Assembly (NCBI GenBank): GCA_964019335.1
Contig: OZ025720.1
Coordinates: 415,001-479,000 of the forward strand
Source: Diplonema japonicum
Taxonomy: Eukaryota > Euglenozoa > Diplonemea > Diplonemida > Diplonemidae
Direction of reading: 5' to 3'
DNA: 64,000 nucleotides
The notes beneath the pieces are model-generated. The model worked only from the letters and a program-made list of their open reading frames with translations. It had not been told where the DNA came from and searched no databases. Positions 10,109-20,674 of the stretch are shown here, piece by piece; positions within the stretch are counted from its first letter, which is position 1, and each line of letters opens with the position of its first letter. The translations under genes were made by a program, and so were the position numbers.

Positions 10109-10811
10109 GCCTGGCTGGGTAATAGGGAACGGCGATACGAAATATGAAGAGGAAACTAATTTTAAAAAAGAAGAAGAATAATAAAAAAAAAACCCATTAC
10201 TGATGAGGGAGAAGAAAAAGTGTTAGCAAGCACCAACGGCAGCAGTGTGCTGTATCTATCAATGCCTCGTGGGGTCCTGACCAGCTGACGCTTGTGCCTC
10301 CAATCCCTTTTCTTGCAGCATTCTTTTTTTCAATCTTTTTAGCACCGTCAGCGTTGCTCAGATGAAAGCAGAGCCTCCCATCGAAGCCGACGAGATGGAC
10401 GCAGAAGTCATGCGACCTCACGCACTCCTGTTCAGATAAAAGAAAGCCACAAACAGAAAAGAAAGGAGAGTGCAGTGCAGGGCACGGAAGGATAGGGAAA
10501 AATCCTCCCTACTAGCATCGCGTGAACTTTTCTTTCTTCCCAGCAGGGCGACATTGCAAGGGACACTTAGGGGACAAAGGGGGGTGGTGGTGGGGGGGAG
10601 GCGAACAATATTTTGCCCTTCTAAAGTTGAAGATAGACGCCTCTTTCAAGGGACATCAAGGGGACATTTCTTCCTGAAAGTAAACTTAAAAAATATTTTG
10701 AGACGCTATTTTATTCTTTCTTTTTTTCTCTTTTTTTGTTTCATTATTTCCTTCTATTTTCATTTTCCTCTATTTTCTCTGTCATTCAAAAATAAATGAA
10801 ATAGAAAGACA
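10109..10811. other. Spacer holding a doubtful small ORF
   Basis: No confident gene. At 10259-10411 on the minus strand a 51-codon frame follows an acceptor-like CTTTTATCTGAACAG and is interrupted by one in-frame TGA (10358-10360). The part after the TGA (LTVLKRLKKRMLQEKGLEAQ) looks like a charged helix. The rest, 10440-10800, is low-complexity. Confidence 0.35.
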
Positions 10812-12935
10812 CTAGACTAGGACAGAGGGGTCAGAGGACACAGGGAGAGCAGGCTCGGGCGCACCTTTGAGGGAGCTGAAGTTGCCCAGGGGGGCGGGGA
10901 TGGGCGTGTCTTGCCAGTTGATGGTGGACGGTGTTATGGGAGGGAGGAGGACGTGGGTCTTAGAGACAGGAAGGGGGCGAGGAGTCGGAAGCCTGTCGAA
11001 AGAAAGAGCCTGTTGGAGAATGGCGGGAGGGATGGACTCTTTGTCGGGCACGTTGCCGAGAAGCACTTGAAAATGTTCAGGGGAGATGGCCGACCACAGG
11101 GAGGGGTCGTCCAGTGTCCCGCCACGCAGGAGAATCAGGTCGCACGCTTGCCGTGTTGCGGGCAGGCACCCAAGTCCTTTCCCTTGCACCTTCACCTCCC
11201 GAGCCCATCTCTCAAACGATGCAATCACAGCCTTGTAGCTCAGCACGTTCTCGTCGGTGCAATAGCAGTCCCCCCGCAGAAGTGCGTTAAACAAAACCTT
11301 GTCCAGATGCCCGAACAGCTGCCGCACAACGCACGCCACGAGGCCCTCCGCGCACCCCACCTTAGTCAGCACAGCATGCACACCTTTCACAACGTTGAAG
11401 ATCTTCGCATCGCCGTCCACCTTGCAGTCCAGTATCGAGTCCACGTTCGCCTCCACCTCGATGAGGCTCCCTTCCTGCAGCATCAGCAAGCACTTCCGCA
11501 GCGAGCACAACAGATGTGCCGAGAAGCTTAACACGACGTTCTTGTCAACAGCCTCGTCCGGCCTGCACACTTGGCCAGCGTCGAGGACCGTGTGCGCAAG
11601 GGGGTCGATCACCAGCTGCAATGGGTACTCATCGGATGTCAGCAGCGGCGCTGTGTTCAGCATCGAGAACAAGAAGGCCGCAAAGTCGCCACTCTGGTAG
11701 GACTCAGCGCAGCCTGACAGCTTCTCAGCTACTTTGCAAGCAGGCCATTCTGCAGCGATGCACCCCAACAAGTTGTAGATGGTGTTGACCCACTCTGCTG
11801 TGGTGGTGCACGGCACAGATGTGGGCTCGGGCAGAGTGCTCAGCACATCCTCGACGACAGCTAGTGTGTTGATGATAAAGCTATTCGGTTCGCCCTGCGG
11901 GTTGTTGAGCTTTGTGAGAGCGCCCCACCGCGCGAGGGCCTTCATCATGGTCTCCGCTCGGACATGCACTCCGGAGGGCACCAACAGCCAGCCTAACAGA
12001 AACACATCCGACTGGACACCCGGTCCCGCGCCAGGCACCTCACGTTTGGACCCTTCGAGCTCGTCTATGTACCGCAAGTACTTCTTGCAGTCCTCACGAG
12101 TCCCATCCAGTTTTTGGCTGCATTTCTGCAGGTCGTTGAGGCTTCGCTGCGCACCTTGCGTAGTCTTCGCTAGATCCTTTGTCAGGGCATCGATCTCTTC
12201 GCGGAGTGATTTATTCTCTTCGGCTAGTTTGAGGTGTTCCTTCATAGGAACGACTGCGCCGATGGGCGGGCGGCCAATGGGCGGCGTGGTGTGTTGGGGT
12301 GGGGGGTTGGGGAGTGCTTCGTCGTCGTCAAGATCTTCATCGTCATCTACAGAGACTTCTGTAGGAGCCTCGTCCTGGTTGGAGAGGCACCCCATGTCGG
12401 TGACGGGGATGTCGGTAACGAGGTCGGCGTCCATGCCACCGATGGACTCACGGGGGTAGCCCGAGATGATGAGTTTAAGTTCTATACCAGCACCCTTCCC
12501 GCAGGACACGTCTTGCGTCACGTCAGTGATGCTGTGCCCGAGGTTCTGGATGCCGACAGACGACGCGAGGTTGAAGGTCCCCTCCCATGACTTCTTGTCG
12601 TGTTTCCCGCCTTCGCGTGGCCGGTACTCTGTTAGCATGAAGTTCATCAGCTTCTTATGCAGTTTTGCCGCATCCTTCTTCTGGATTGTCGAAGTGAACT
12701 TCGTCTCGTAGTCCCACATCACGCTCCCCTCGTCACATGGCAGGTGTGCTGTTTTCCCTTGTAACTTGTCGCCCCTCTTCCACTTCACTTGGTACCTGTA
12801 TGTCTGTGTCATGGGATAACCTGCGGGGAACTTCGCTCCCACTACCTTCACCACAAAATCATACTGCACATCCCCCGTCCTCCTCACTGTTGTGCGCCGC
12901 CCCCCGTGGAGCTTACGCTGTTCCTCTTGCCCCAT
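10812..12935 (-). CDS. NT-C2 domain plus dilute (DIL) domain protein
   Basis: 707 aa from the ATG at 12935; an upstream in-frame extension is low-complexity and unlikely to be coding. Residues 10-170 resemble an N-terminal C2 (NT-C2/EEIG1) domain (YRYQVKWKRGDKLQGKTAHL, then FNLASSVGIQNLG). An acidic linker (DDDEDLDDDEALPNPPP) and a coiled coil (EHLKLAEENKSLREEIDAL) follow. Residues about 390-600 match the DIL globular tail of myosin V (DVFLLGWLL, VNTIYNLLGCIAAEW, LFNALLRGDCYC, IASFERWARE). No motor domain is present. NT-C2 domains bind membranes or Rab-type partners and DIL domains bind cargo, so a vesicle-trafficking adaptor is a reasonable inference. Confidence 0.75.
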   Translation of the reverse strand: MGQEEQRKLHGGRRTTVRRTGDVQYDFVVKVVGAKFPAGYPMTQTYRYQVKWKRGDKLQGKTAHLPCDEGSVMWDYETKFTSTIQKKDAAKLHKKLMNFMLTEYRPREGGKHDKKSWEGTFNLASSVGIQNLGHSITDVTQDVSCGKGAGIELKLIISGYPRESIGGMDADLVTDIPVTDMGCLSNQDEAPTEVSVDDDEDLDDDEALPNPPPQHTTPPIGRPPIGAVVPMKEHLKLAEENKSLREEIDALTKDLAKTTQGAQRSLNDLQKCSQKLDGTREDCKKYLRYIDELEGSKREVPGAGPGVQSDVFLLGWLLVPSGVHVRAETMMKALARWGALTKLNNPQGEPNSFIINTLAVVEDVLSTLPEPTSVPCTTTAEWVNTIYNLLGCIAAEWPACKVAEKLSGCAESYQSGDFAAFLFSMLNTAPLLTSDEYPLQLVIDPLAHTVLDAGQVCRPDEAVDKNVVLSFSAHLLCSLRKCLLMLQEGSLIEVEANVDSILDCKVDGDAKIFNVVKGVHAVLTKVGCAEGLVACVVRQLFGHLDKVLFNALLRGDCYCTDENVLSYKAVIASFERWAREVKVQGKGLGCLPATRQACDLILLRGGTLDDPSLWSAISPEHFQVLLGNVPDKESIPPAILQQALSFDRLPTPRPLPVSKTHVLLPPITPSTINWQDTPIPAPLGNFSSLKGAPEPALPVSSDPSVLV

Positions 12936-13592
12936 TTTTAGTTTTTTTTTCAGTTTTTTTTTTCCCTCCCAACCTTTTTTTTTTTTATTGCCACCAGGTT
13001 TGGATTGCAAGAAGAAAATAATAATTGCGGGGCACCAAAGGGACCAACACAGAAAGGCGGGTTGAAACAAAAACGTAGGGAGAGTAAATAAACAGGAAAA
13101 AAAATAAAAACTCAAAGTGCAGGACAAACCCCCTCATGGAGGGCCGCCCTTGTAAAAATAAAAAAATATAAAAAAACCAAAAAAAAGGACAGAGAAAGGA
13201 GAAGAAAGAAAGAATGACGCGCTGTATGGTTTCCCCCCCCCCTTTTTTTTCTTTTTTTTTTCTAACTATTTATTAAATGAAAACCAGGCTCTGATTTTAT
13301 TCAATACAACATTTTATTTAATGATGAGCTGCTCTCGCAAAGAATTTGTGTGCTGTGCAAAGCGAGTCTTTACTGAACACGGTGCAGGTTACTTTAGCGA
13401 CTGGATGTCACCATCCAACGATTCTGTGCACTGTGTCAAAGGGGCGGGTGCTGCAGACTTTTGCTGGCTGGTTGGATCGATTCCCTGCCACCTTTGGTTT
13501 TTAACCTTTTGTTTCCTTGTGGGCGAAAAAAAATTATTTAAGAGAGCTGATCAGAATTAAAATGTTTTTTTTTCTTCTTCTTCTTTTTCTTT
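12936..13592. other. Spacer with a 39-nt conserved element
   Basis: No gene supported. A 39-nt element at 13111-13149 recurs at 25809-25847. The remainder is A/T rich, and the short plus-strand frame at 13321-13560 has no recognisable features. Confidence 0.55.
13111..13149 (+). repeat. 39-nt intergenic element, copy 1
   Basis: Begins CTCAAAGTGCAGGACAA and ends GGAGGGCCGCCC. The copy at 25809-25847 is the same length with about 33 of 39 positions identical, set in unrelated A-rich flanks. The segment CCCTC-ATG-GAGGG could form a small hairpin in this copy. Confidence 0.7.
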
Positions 13593-13883
13593 TTATGCAA
13601 CAATGGACCGACACCACCGCTTGTCACGAGAGAGCTTCTCAACGCATGCACTGCAAGCCCGCTGAGGGGTCCCATACCCCATGTATTCTAATTTAACCTT
13701 GGCCTTACTATGTTCATGGCAGTACACATAACCACATGCCCTGCAGTGATGCCGTCTTATAGACCACCCAAACTTGATTCCGCAACCAGCCTCTGCGCAA
13801 CAAGGCCAAGTGTGATCCTCTTGCCAATACGGCCTCTCCAACAGACTCTCGTCATCAGGTTGATCAGAGGTGTCCTTTAGCAT
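13593..13883 (-). CDS. FYVE-type zinc finger protein
   Basis: 96 aa, almost entirely one zinc finger. Cysteine pairs frame the FYVE hallmark RRHHCRACG (AGCGIKFGWSIRRHHCRACG, then VYCHEHSK, then ACSACVEKL). The basic R(R/K)HHCR motif binds phosphatidylinositol-3-phosphate in classical FYVE domains. The usual N-terminal W-x-x-D motif may be the Trp of EDHTWPCC, but its acidic partner is not clearly in place. Probably an endosomal PI3P-binding or related zinc-binding protein. A missed upstream exon cannot be excluded. Confidence 0.75.
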   Translation of the reverse strand: MLKDTSDQPDDESLLERPYWQEDHTWPCCAEAGCGIKFGWSIRRHHCRACGYVYCHEHSKAKVKLEYMGYGTPQRACSACVEKLSRDKRWCRSIVA

Positions 13884-14127
13884 CCCTCAACAGGGTGCTC
13901 CTTTCCTGTTGGTGGTTTTGGAAAGACACTATGCGGAATAGAATAGATTTTTTTTTCGAGCAAACTTATAATAAGAGAGGGGTCGGAATGAAATGAAATA
14001 AAGGGAAGAGGAATAGGTATTTTTTCTCTTTTTTTTCTTTGCTTATTAATGTGTGCGAGTAGAGAGGTGGGGGGGGGGGGGGGGGGGGGGCAGGAAATGA
14101 AGAGGATTTTTTTTTTTTTGAACCACC

Positions 14128-14165
<38 letters not shown>

Positions 14166-14558
14166 CTTTCTTGCGAATAAATAACATTCAACTACAAGCC
14201 ACTGTGGGACCATACAATTCTACTGGGAGAACAAAAGGGGGTGAGTGGCGGTGCTTTTTCTTTTTCTTTTTTTTTTTTGTTTTCTTGTTTCCTTCTTCTT
14301 TTTTCTTTAGAAAAAAAGTCGTTCCTGTAGCGACTGGTGTAAATGAAGAAAAGAGAAGCAATAAGAAAAGAAAATCAGAAAAAAAAAGAGGGGGTGACGA
14401 CAGGGGTTAACCATGTCAATGCAAACATAGTAGAAGAGAAGGGGGGGAAAGAAGAAGGAAGAAAAGAAAAAAAAAAGAGAAAGAGAGGAAGCGAGACTAT
14501 AGAAATAGTCCACGGTCCACAGTCTAGAAAGAAAAAAAAAAACCGATAAAAGAGCATT
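13884..14558. other. Low-complexity spacer
   Basis: Contains G runs (14066-14090) and long T runs (14130-14165). On the minus strand A and C tracts dominate. Frames here are homopolymer artefacts. Confidence 0.6.
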
Positions 14559-15863
14559 TCATCGACACCAAGGATGCTGGCCTCTCTTGTTGAGGTGCGT
14601 GCCTGGTTTCAGATTAGACTTCCGCTTCCCCATAGGGGGGTGCTGTGGGCGAATGAGCTGGGGGTAAGGAGTCTTCTCCGCCTCTGCCTTGGAAAGGGGT
14701 GTGATATCATCCTTGCCCCTGACTAGCAGTCCGTACAGCGATTCAAAGTACTTCTCTTCGGGTGAGCCCATCTCGTCGTCCACAGACTCCAGCACCATGA
14801 CTTCGCTGGGGTTAAAGCCCCCCACCAATGCAAAATCGTCATCTGAAGAGGATGCCGACGGTGTGCTGATGTTCGTCCTCAGACTGCATCTCCAGTCAGG
14901 CTCTGCCACCTTGTTCTGGCTACGCTTTGGTGGGAACGCAGTAGCAAACTCATCCACGTCGTCGAGGAACAGGCAGCTGAAGTCCACTCTGCTGGTGTCA
15001 TGTTCTGCGTCCTCGGGAAGGCCTTCCTCTGGAAAGAGGTCAAGCGCCTCCTTCGGTGCCTTCTGCCTTGACACTGGTCTATGTGACCGTGCGCCCTTCC
15101 CCCTCTCAAAGTGTTCACTCATCACTGGCCATGTTGTGCCCACATCATTGCCCAACCCGTCCCCCCGTCCCAGCGCTGCTGACCCGCTCCGCCTCCGTGC
15201 GTGCTGTATTCTCTTCATCATCCTCTCAGGCAGATGCTGTGCGCTCGACGGCCCGTTACGTGGAGCCCGTCTTCCATTCGCTTCGTTCCTCACTTTGCTG
15301 TATGGCCGTCTTGTGTCCAACCTGTTCTCAGGGCGGTACAGCCACATGTCCTCCTCCTTCACAGAGAGCTTCCTGCGCAGTTCTGTGCGGAAGGACGACA
15401 CGTGCATCGTGTTCAACGCATCGCTGCCGTCGATCATGAGGGGCCTCGTCTGCTCTAGGATCACGCTGATGTCCAGGTCGTCCTTCTCCTTCATCAGCAC
15501 CTTCCGTCTTTCGTCCTCTGCAGGGACTTTTCCTATGTTGGCAGCAGGGACCTTTCCTATGTTGGCAGCAGGCACCTTACCTATGTTGGCAGCAGGGCAA
15601 ATTACGGGGGCGGGCGAGGGGCAGCCGATGTGCCCAGTCACGGCCTTTGTGAGGATCTTCCCCCGCTTTCGTTCGTCGCTGCAGAGCTTTGAGACGCCTC
15701 TGGCGCTCACCCCGCCGAAGTCATCGTCGAACAGGCCGCCCTTCTGGTCGATGGTGATCACTCTGAAGTTGCTGCTTGGGAAGCCTTGTGCTAGGCTGCC
15801 GCACGGTCCGGGGTTCCCCACCTGCATCGATGCCTCCGCTTCCCTCCCGTCACCACGCGCCAT
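14559..15863 (-). CDS. Hypothetical protein with three PAANIGKV repeats
   Basis: 434 aa, no recognised domain. Hydrophilic and probably disordered, with an octapeptide repeated three times in tandem (PAANIGKV, encoded by about 24-nt DNA repeats at 15525-15598) near residues 90-113. There are basic stretches (MMKRIQHARRRSG) and acidic-Ser patches (SASSSDDDFALVGGF). No signal peptide or membrane span. Codon use and the long clean frame support a real gene. Function unknown. Confidence 0.65.
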   Translation of the reverse strand: MARGDGREAEASMQVGNPGPCGSLAQGFPSSNFRVITIDQKGGLFDDDFGGVSARGVSKLCSDERKRGKILTKAVTGHIGCPSPAPVICPAANIGKVPAANIGKVPAANIGKVPAEDERRKVLMKEKDDLDISVILEQTRPLMIDGSDALNTMHVSSFRTELRRKLSVKEEDMWLYRPENRLDTRRPYSKVRNEANGRRAPRNGPSSAQHLPERMMKRIQHARRRSGSAALGRGDGLGNDVGTTWPVMSEHFERGKGARSHRPVSRQKAPKEALDLFPEEGLPEDAEHDTSRVDFSCLFLDDVDEFATAFPPKRSQNKVAEPDWRCSLRTNISTPSASSSDDDFALVGGFNPSEVMVLESVDDEMGSPEEKYFESLYGLLVRGKDDITPLSKAEAEKTPYPQLIRPQHPPMGKRKSNLKPGTHLNKRGQHPWCR

Positions 15864-16197
15864 GTGCTACTGGCTGGCAATATGCATGAAGAACAAGGGC
15901 AAAGGTAATAAGGGGTGGACGGGGGGGGTAACATAAGGATAAAAGAAGAAAACCTGACGAAAAGAAGAACCCTCATTTCTCTTTAGTTAACAGCGAAGGG
16001 AAAAAAGGGGGCGAGGGGAAACGGCGCGGAGAAAGAAAGAAGGAAAAGAAGAAAAAAAAACGTGGTAGTAAGAAGAAAAAAAAAAAGAGCGCGAAGGGGG
16101 CAACACTGGAATAAAAAAAAGAAAAGAAGAAACACTGAAATTGTACATAGGTAATTGGATATTATATGGGGGAAAGGAAAAAAGGGGGAAATATTCT
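15864..16197. other. A/G-rich spacer
   Basis: Purine-rich on the plus strand and pyrimidine-rich on the minus strand. No gene seen; it may supply the acceptor tract for the gene ending at 14559. Confidence 0.5.
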
Positions 16198-17108
16198 CTA
16201 CCATTCAAGAATAGGAATGACAGAACCGCCGGTGAGGGCTTGGTTGGCGAACATTTGACGCCCGCCACCGTACTTCCAGGTCCCCGAGTTGGCTCCGTCC
16301 CACCAACTCCGCTGCTGCCTTCTTGAGACTTCCTATTATTATTTTTTTTTTTCTCCTTCTCCCTCTTTTGCCTTTATCACATACATGTTGCCTGAAAATA
16401 ATCTGGTTAACTTTATAACAGAAAAACAAGCAAGCAAGAGTAGTAAAAATCCTTGTCCACGTCCACCTCGGATTAAGATCGTTTTTGGAGGCCACGTACT
16501 TCACCCAAGCTTCAATCTTCGGTGACATGACCTTCCCGAAACCCGCTTTGTCCACTGTCCTGGGGACAGAGTCCGACATGGCGATCGTTTCTTTGTCCTG
16601 TTTTTTTTTTTTTTTTTTTTTTTGAAAATCCCATACCGAGTACACCAACCCCGCCAATGTGTAGTCGGGAAGGGCGAAGGTCATTCTTTCATTGAGATGA
16701 GGGAGCTCCTCACCCAAGTCCCCGTACATCGTGGACCTCCAGTCGATTAGTTCCGGTGGGATGGTACGGAAGCCTGCAACATGCGCAGGTTGCACATAAT
16801 CCTGGTACTGGTACTGGCCCACTGCTGTGTTCGATGCCCTCCGCTGCTCCTTAGTAGGGTTCAAAGGGTCCATGGGGGGCCATGAGATGCTGTGGGGGGT
16901 TTTTTTTTTCTTTTCTTTTTGTAGGTTTTGCGTACTTCGGGTGGAAACCTAGTTTCCATGCATCTCTCAACTTGGTCTCCATAGTCGGCTCTGCTAGCCT
17001 CTCGTCCTTATCCAGCATCCTAATCTCAGGGGTCCAGTTCCATTTTTGCGTGAACGCAGGATGAGTCCTCGCGGGTTCTATGAACAAGCGCTTTTGTGTC
17101 CGTTTCAT
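16198..17108 (-). CDS. Single-span membrane protein, four exons with A-rich mini-introns
   Basis: Exons 16936-17108, 16637-16889, 16385-16597 and 16198-16332. Introns of 46, 39 and 52 nt (GTACGC...CCACAG; GTATGG...AACAG; GTATGT...AATAG) restore one continuous frame of 257 aa. Introns 1 and 2 are largely poly(A). The protein runs from MKRTQKRLFIEPARTH through WPPMDPLNPTKEQRR to GGSVIPILEW and a stop. One membrane span lies near residues 185-205 (IFTTLACLFFCYKVNQIIF). A basic N-terminus, aromatic-rich soluble parts and one span resemble accessory subunits of mitochondrial inner-membrane complexes, but no family is recognised. An acceptor-like CCAAACCAG precedes the start. Confidence 0.75.
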
Positions 17109-17126
17109 GTCTTTCCCTGGTTTGGT

Positions 17127-17176
<50 letters not shown>

Positions 17177-17461
17177 CGAAGTCGTCGAGAATGGGAGGTG
17201 GATGGAAAACAAAGAGATAAACAGTACAGAAAGAACAAAGATGACAACATTTTTTTCCCCCTCCCTCTCTCCTCAATTTGGGGGTAACAACTTTATAGAA
17301 ATGTGGGGAAAGGGAAGGAGAGTGAGAAGAAGAAGAAAAAAAGAAAAGAAAAAAGAAGACGGGGAATAACTCTAAGATACAAAATAAACAAAAAAAATGA
17401 AACGGAAGAAGAATAAATAAATAAAAAAAGAAGCACCCCTGCCCCCTCCCTTCTTGCATGG

Positions 17462-19270
17462 CTAGACGTCCTCCAGTTTCCTCCATTCCTCGAGGACGCT
17501 CATCATCTCACGTTCAAAGTTGCTGCGTGTTTTTTTTTTTTTTTTTTTTTTTTTTCCCCTCTTTCCTTTCTTCATACCTCACTGTCGGGTCAGCGTCGGG
17601 GTTGACAGTAGGGGGGGCTGGGTTGGCAACGGGATTTATCTCCACAGGCCAAGGGGCCCCAGGCGGTATCGTCTTAAGTTCCCTCCCCTCAGGTGCATGT
17701 GGTCGTGCATGCGGCGACTTTTTTTTTTTTTTTTTTGAAACTTTTTTTTTTATGGAATTACCTTAGGTGTGTAGCCTATTGCAGAATGCTCGACCACAGG
17801 CTCGTGGGACCGGGATCTGTACGCGGCCCCTGTTGAGAGGACCTGCCCGTGTGTCAAGATGTCCTCCGACTGCCTGCATATCTGTGGAGTGAATGTGCAC
17901 TGCTCGAGCTCTCTCCTTTCCTGCTCTCTTTTGATCTCGTTGACGCGCTCCTGTCTGTGCAGCACCAGCCTCTCGTTCCTCCTCATGAAGGCAGGCGTGC
18001 ACGTGCTGTACTGTGGTGTCTCCTTGCCGCGTTCTTGCGACTGGTTGCGCTTCGAGAAACGGGAAGGTGTTGCGGGTGTGTTGTAGAGCGGCTTGCGACC
18101 CTTGGCTCCAATCATCTCTTTTGATCTGTTGTTCAGCTTCGGCTGAAAGCTGTGCTTCGACGTGTGCGCCTCGACAGCTAACTTCTCCTTTTTCTTCTGC
18201 GCCTCCTGCCCCTTCGACAGCAAGGTGTTGACCACCGTGTCCATGTCCCGTGACGGCTGCTTCGACGAGGACCGCACAGGGCCCGCCGCCATGGCAGGCT
18301 TGAAGTACGCCTTCCCTGTGACGGGGTCGATGAGCTCCTTCATGGACGCCATGTTGACCATGTCGCGCAGGCGGTCCTCCTTGCGAGACGCCTCGTCGAA
18401 GAGCCTCTCCCCGACACCACCGTCACGCTGCAGGTTCGAGCTGGAGATGTTGATGTTGGGGCTGAAGACCTCGCGCTCGGGCATCGTGTTCTTCTTTGTC
18501 TGGTACCTTGCGAAGTGTTTGTTCCACCCGCTGATGGGGCCTTTGTACTTCGCTTTCAGTTGCCCCCTCTCCACCATCGCTGCCGACCTGGGGTTCATCT
18601 CCACACGCTGCAGCGTCTCCGCCACGTCGTCCATGCGCTTCTTCGCAGCGTGCTTTCTTCTTTCTTTGTCCAGCCGTTTCGACCACAGAACAGACTGTTC
18701 AGCGAAGCTGGGCCCTTTGGAGGGCAGCTGTCTGGCACGGGAGGTGATCATGGGCTTGGAGGTCACTTGTGAGAGTTCGGAGATGATCTTGCTCTCACGC
18801 TCCCTGCGGAGGCGCTCTTGTCTGTTACGTTCCATGCCGCACCCTATGTAGTAGAGGCGCTCCCCGACAGAAAGGTTCCTGATGTCGACGTCCGTAGACT
18901 CAGTCAAGAGGTCGGTGTCGTGAGCGGGAGCCTGGTCCGTCCCGAAGCGCACATGTGAGTAGAAGTCGTAGTCGTCCATCTCGGCAAGTAGAGCATCTGT
19001 TCCCATGCCCATGCCCATGTCCATGCCCGTCTGAGGGGGCATTCCCATGCCTAACCCAGGGGATCGGTCATCAAAGCTGCCCCCTGGATCCGTGTAGATA
19101 GGTGTGGGTGGTTGGTGCTTATCTCCCCCACCCATCACATGCTGTGCTTGGATCACTTCCTCAGCCAGGCCTTCACTCTCTTCGGCTTCTTCTTCCAGCG
19201 TGTACCCCTCCGCTCCCATGCCTGCACTGACGCTAGCCACGTCCCCCCCTGCTGAGGACATCCTTGACAT
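17462..19270 (-). CDS. Hypothetical FTPxI-motif protein, three exons
   Basis: Exons 17762-19270, 17578-17717 and 17462-17522. Introns of 44 nt (GTAATTCC then poly-A then AAAG) and 55 nt (GTATGAAG ... CACGCAG) keep the frame; the product is 569 aa. The start follows TACTGCAG|GTCAAG. A Met-Gly repeat (GMGMPPQTGMDMGMGMG) sits near residue 80. The centre and C-terminus are basic and charged. Scattered F-x-P-x-(I/L) motifs (VFSPNINIS, SFQPKLNN, TFTPQICRQ) recur in many uncharacterised protist cytoskeletal proteins. The product ends NFEREMMSVLEEWRKLEDV. Function unknown; association with microtubules or the flagellum is only a guess. Confidence 0.75.
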
Positions 19271-19898
19271 CTTGACCTGCAGTACATGAGAAATCGTTGC
19301 AACGTGGCTGCTGCATACATCATAATAGAGGGGAGGAGGGGGAAAAGAAAGAAAAGAAAAAAAAAACTTCGACACACGTTCAAACCGAACGACGCATGCT
19401 ATGAGGAAGAGTATAAGGGATGAAGGGGCACAGGAATCAGAAAGAAAAAAGGGGAAGGGGAGCAATGAGGAGTTCACGGAAACCCAAAAACACAAAATAC
19501 GAAAAAGAAAAGAGGGACAAGAGGAGAAATAAAATAGTGCGGGCAACGAGGGCTGTGTTATGTAACAAAATGACAAAGGGGGAAAGGGGGGAAAAAAGAG
19601 AAAAAAGGAAGGGGGGGAAAAAAAAGGCAAAACGATAAAAAAAAAAAAAACGGTCTGTCTCTCCCCTCCCCTTTCTTTTTTTTGAATTCGCCACACTTTT
19701 CTTAAACCCTCACTAAAATGCTTCCCTCTGGCTCCCTCCCCTCCCGGTCTAGAAAAGAAAAGGAAAAAGAAGAAGAAAAAACAAATAAAGGGGGGGAAGG
19801 GGGGGATCACACTACGTAGTTCCTGAGACACTATATGGGATTGATTTAGAAAAGAAAAAAGGAAAAGTTACAAAAGAAAAAAAAAAGAAAATCGCGGT

Positions 19899-19936
<38 letters not shown>

Positions 19937-19990
19937 CACTGAGCCAAAACAAGAACGGAGAAGATGAGAAGGAGGAGGAAGGAGAGGGCA
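19271..19990. other. Low-complexity spacer
   Basis: A-rich runs on the plus strand (for example near 19899-19930) give long pyrimidine tracts on the coding strand, which would serve the downstream start at 19270. No gene seen. Confidence 0.5.
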
Positions 19991-20547
19991 TCAGATACTT
20001 CCGGCTCTGTGATCCCAGTACCCGTCCCTGTCTTCGACACCCCGTCTCTCCGATACGTGGAGGGCAGTCTCTTTGCCACCTTGGATCCTTCTTTTCGCCT
20101 GACCCAGTTCATGTTGCCCCCAAGTGAGAATCTTATGAATTTGGTATTCAAAGTAGAACTCTCTGTTGAAACGAACAACAGTAAGAAGCAGGAAGTACGT
20201 CGCAGGGAAGTACCAGAAGTTCATCCACCATGGACGATACGCTCTGTTGACAGTCATGTAGGAGATAAACGCTGCCCCCAAACCGGGAGGACCTGATGCA
20301 TTGCTAACTTGTTCACTTGTTCCACATACCCCAATACGACCACGTCGGCGAGTACCTGGAGCCCCACACAATGTGCCTGTCGAGGATGGTTTGACGATAT
20401 CTGTTTAATGGAGTTTATTTTTGTTTGAAGCTGTTCTTATTTCTACCTTCTTGTTAGGTGGTAATCTTTCTTGTCATCCGCCGGTGCCACGAACCAGTGG
20501 TGCTGTGTGGTGGGTTTCGACCACGGTGTTATTAAAGTGTTAGGCAT
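19991..20547 (-). CDS. Small single-span protein, probably mitochondrial, three exons
   Basis: Exons 20447-20547, 20330-20400 and 19991-20292. Introns of 46 nt (GTAGAAATAAG ... TTAAACAG) and 37 nt (GTATGTGG ... GCATCAG) give 157 aa in one frame. The product starts MPNTLITPWSKPTTQHHWFV and contains RQTILDRHIVWGSRYSPTW and one aromatic membrane segment (WMNFWYFPATYFLLLTVV), followed by a charged tail. Size, aromatic content and topology look like an accessory subunit of a respiratory complex or ATP synthase. No homologue is recognised, so this is inference. Confidence 0.75.
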
Positions 20548-20674
20548 CTTGTGTCACCCCTCCCCCTTGGTGTGGTGGTGGAGTACAGAACAAGGATCAA
20601 ATTGAATAGGCGGGAAAGGGGAGGGGTCACAAAAATATTTACACCACGACTGACAAAAGAAAAGAAAAAAAAAA

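Noticed and set aside
13321-13560. 79-codon plus-strand frame in a spacer
   Set aside because: Opposite to the array, no motifs and only weak protein character.
14689-15936. 415-codon plus-strand frame
   Set aside because: Antisense to the 434-aa minus-strand gene; composition is Ser/Pro shadow-like, it is against the array direction and has no domain.
16851-17486. Long minus frame with poly-Lys and poly-Phe
   Set aside because: Only its last part is an exon; the Lys run is a poly(A) tract and the rest is spacer. The spliced four-exon model explains the region better.
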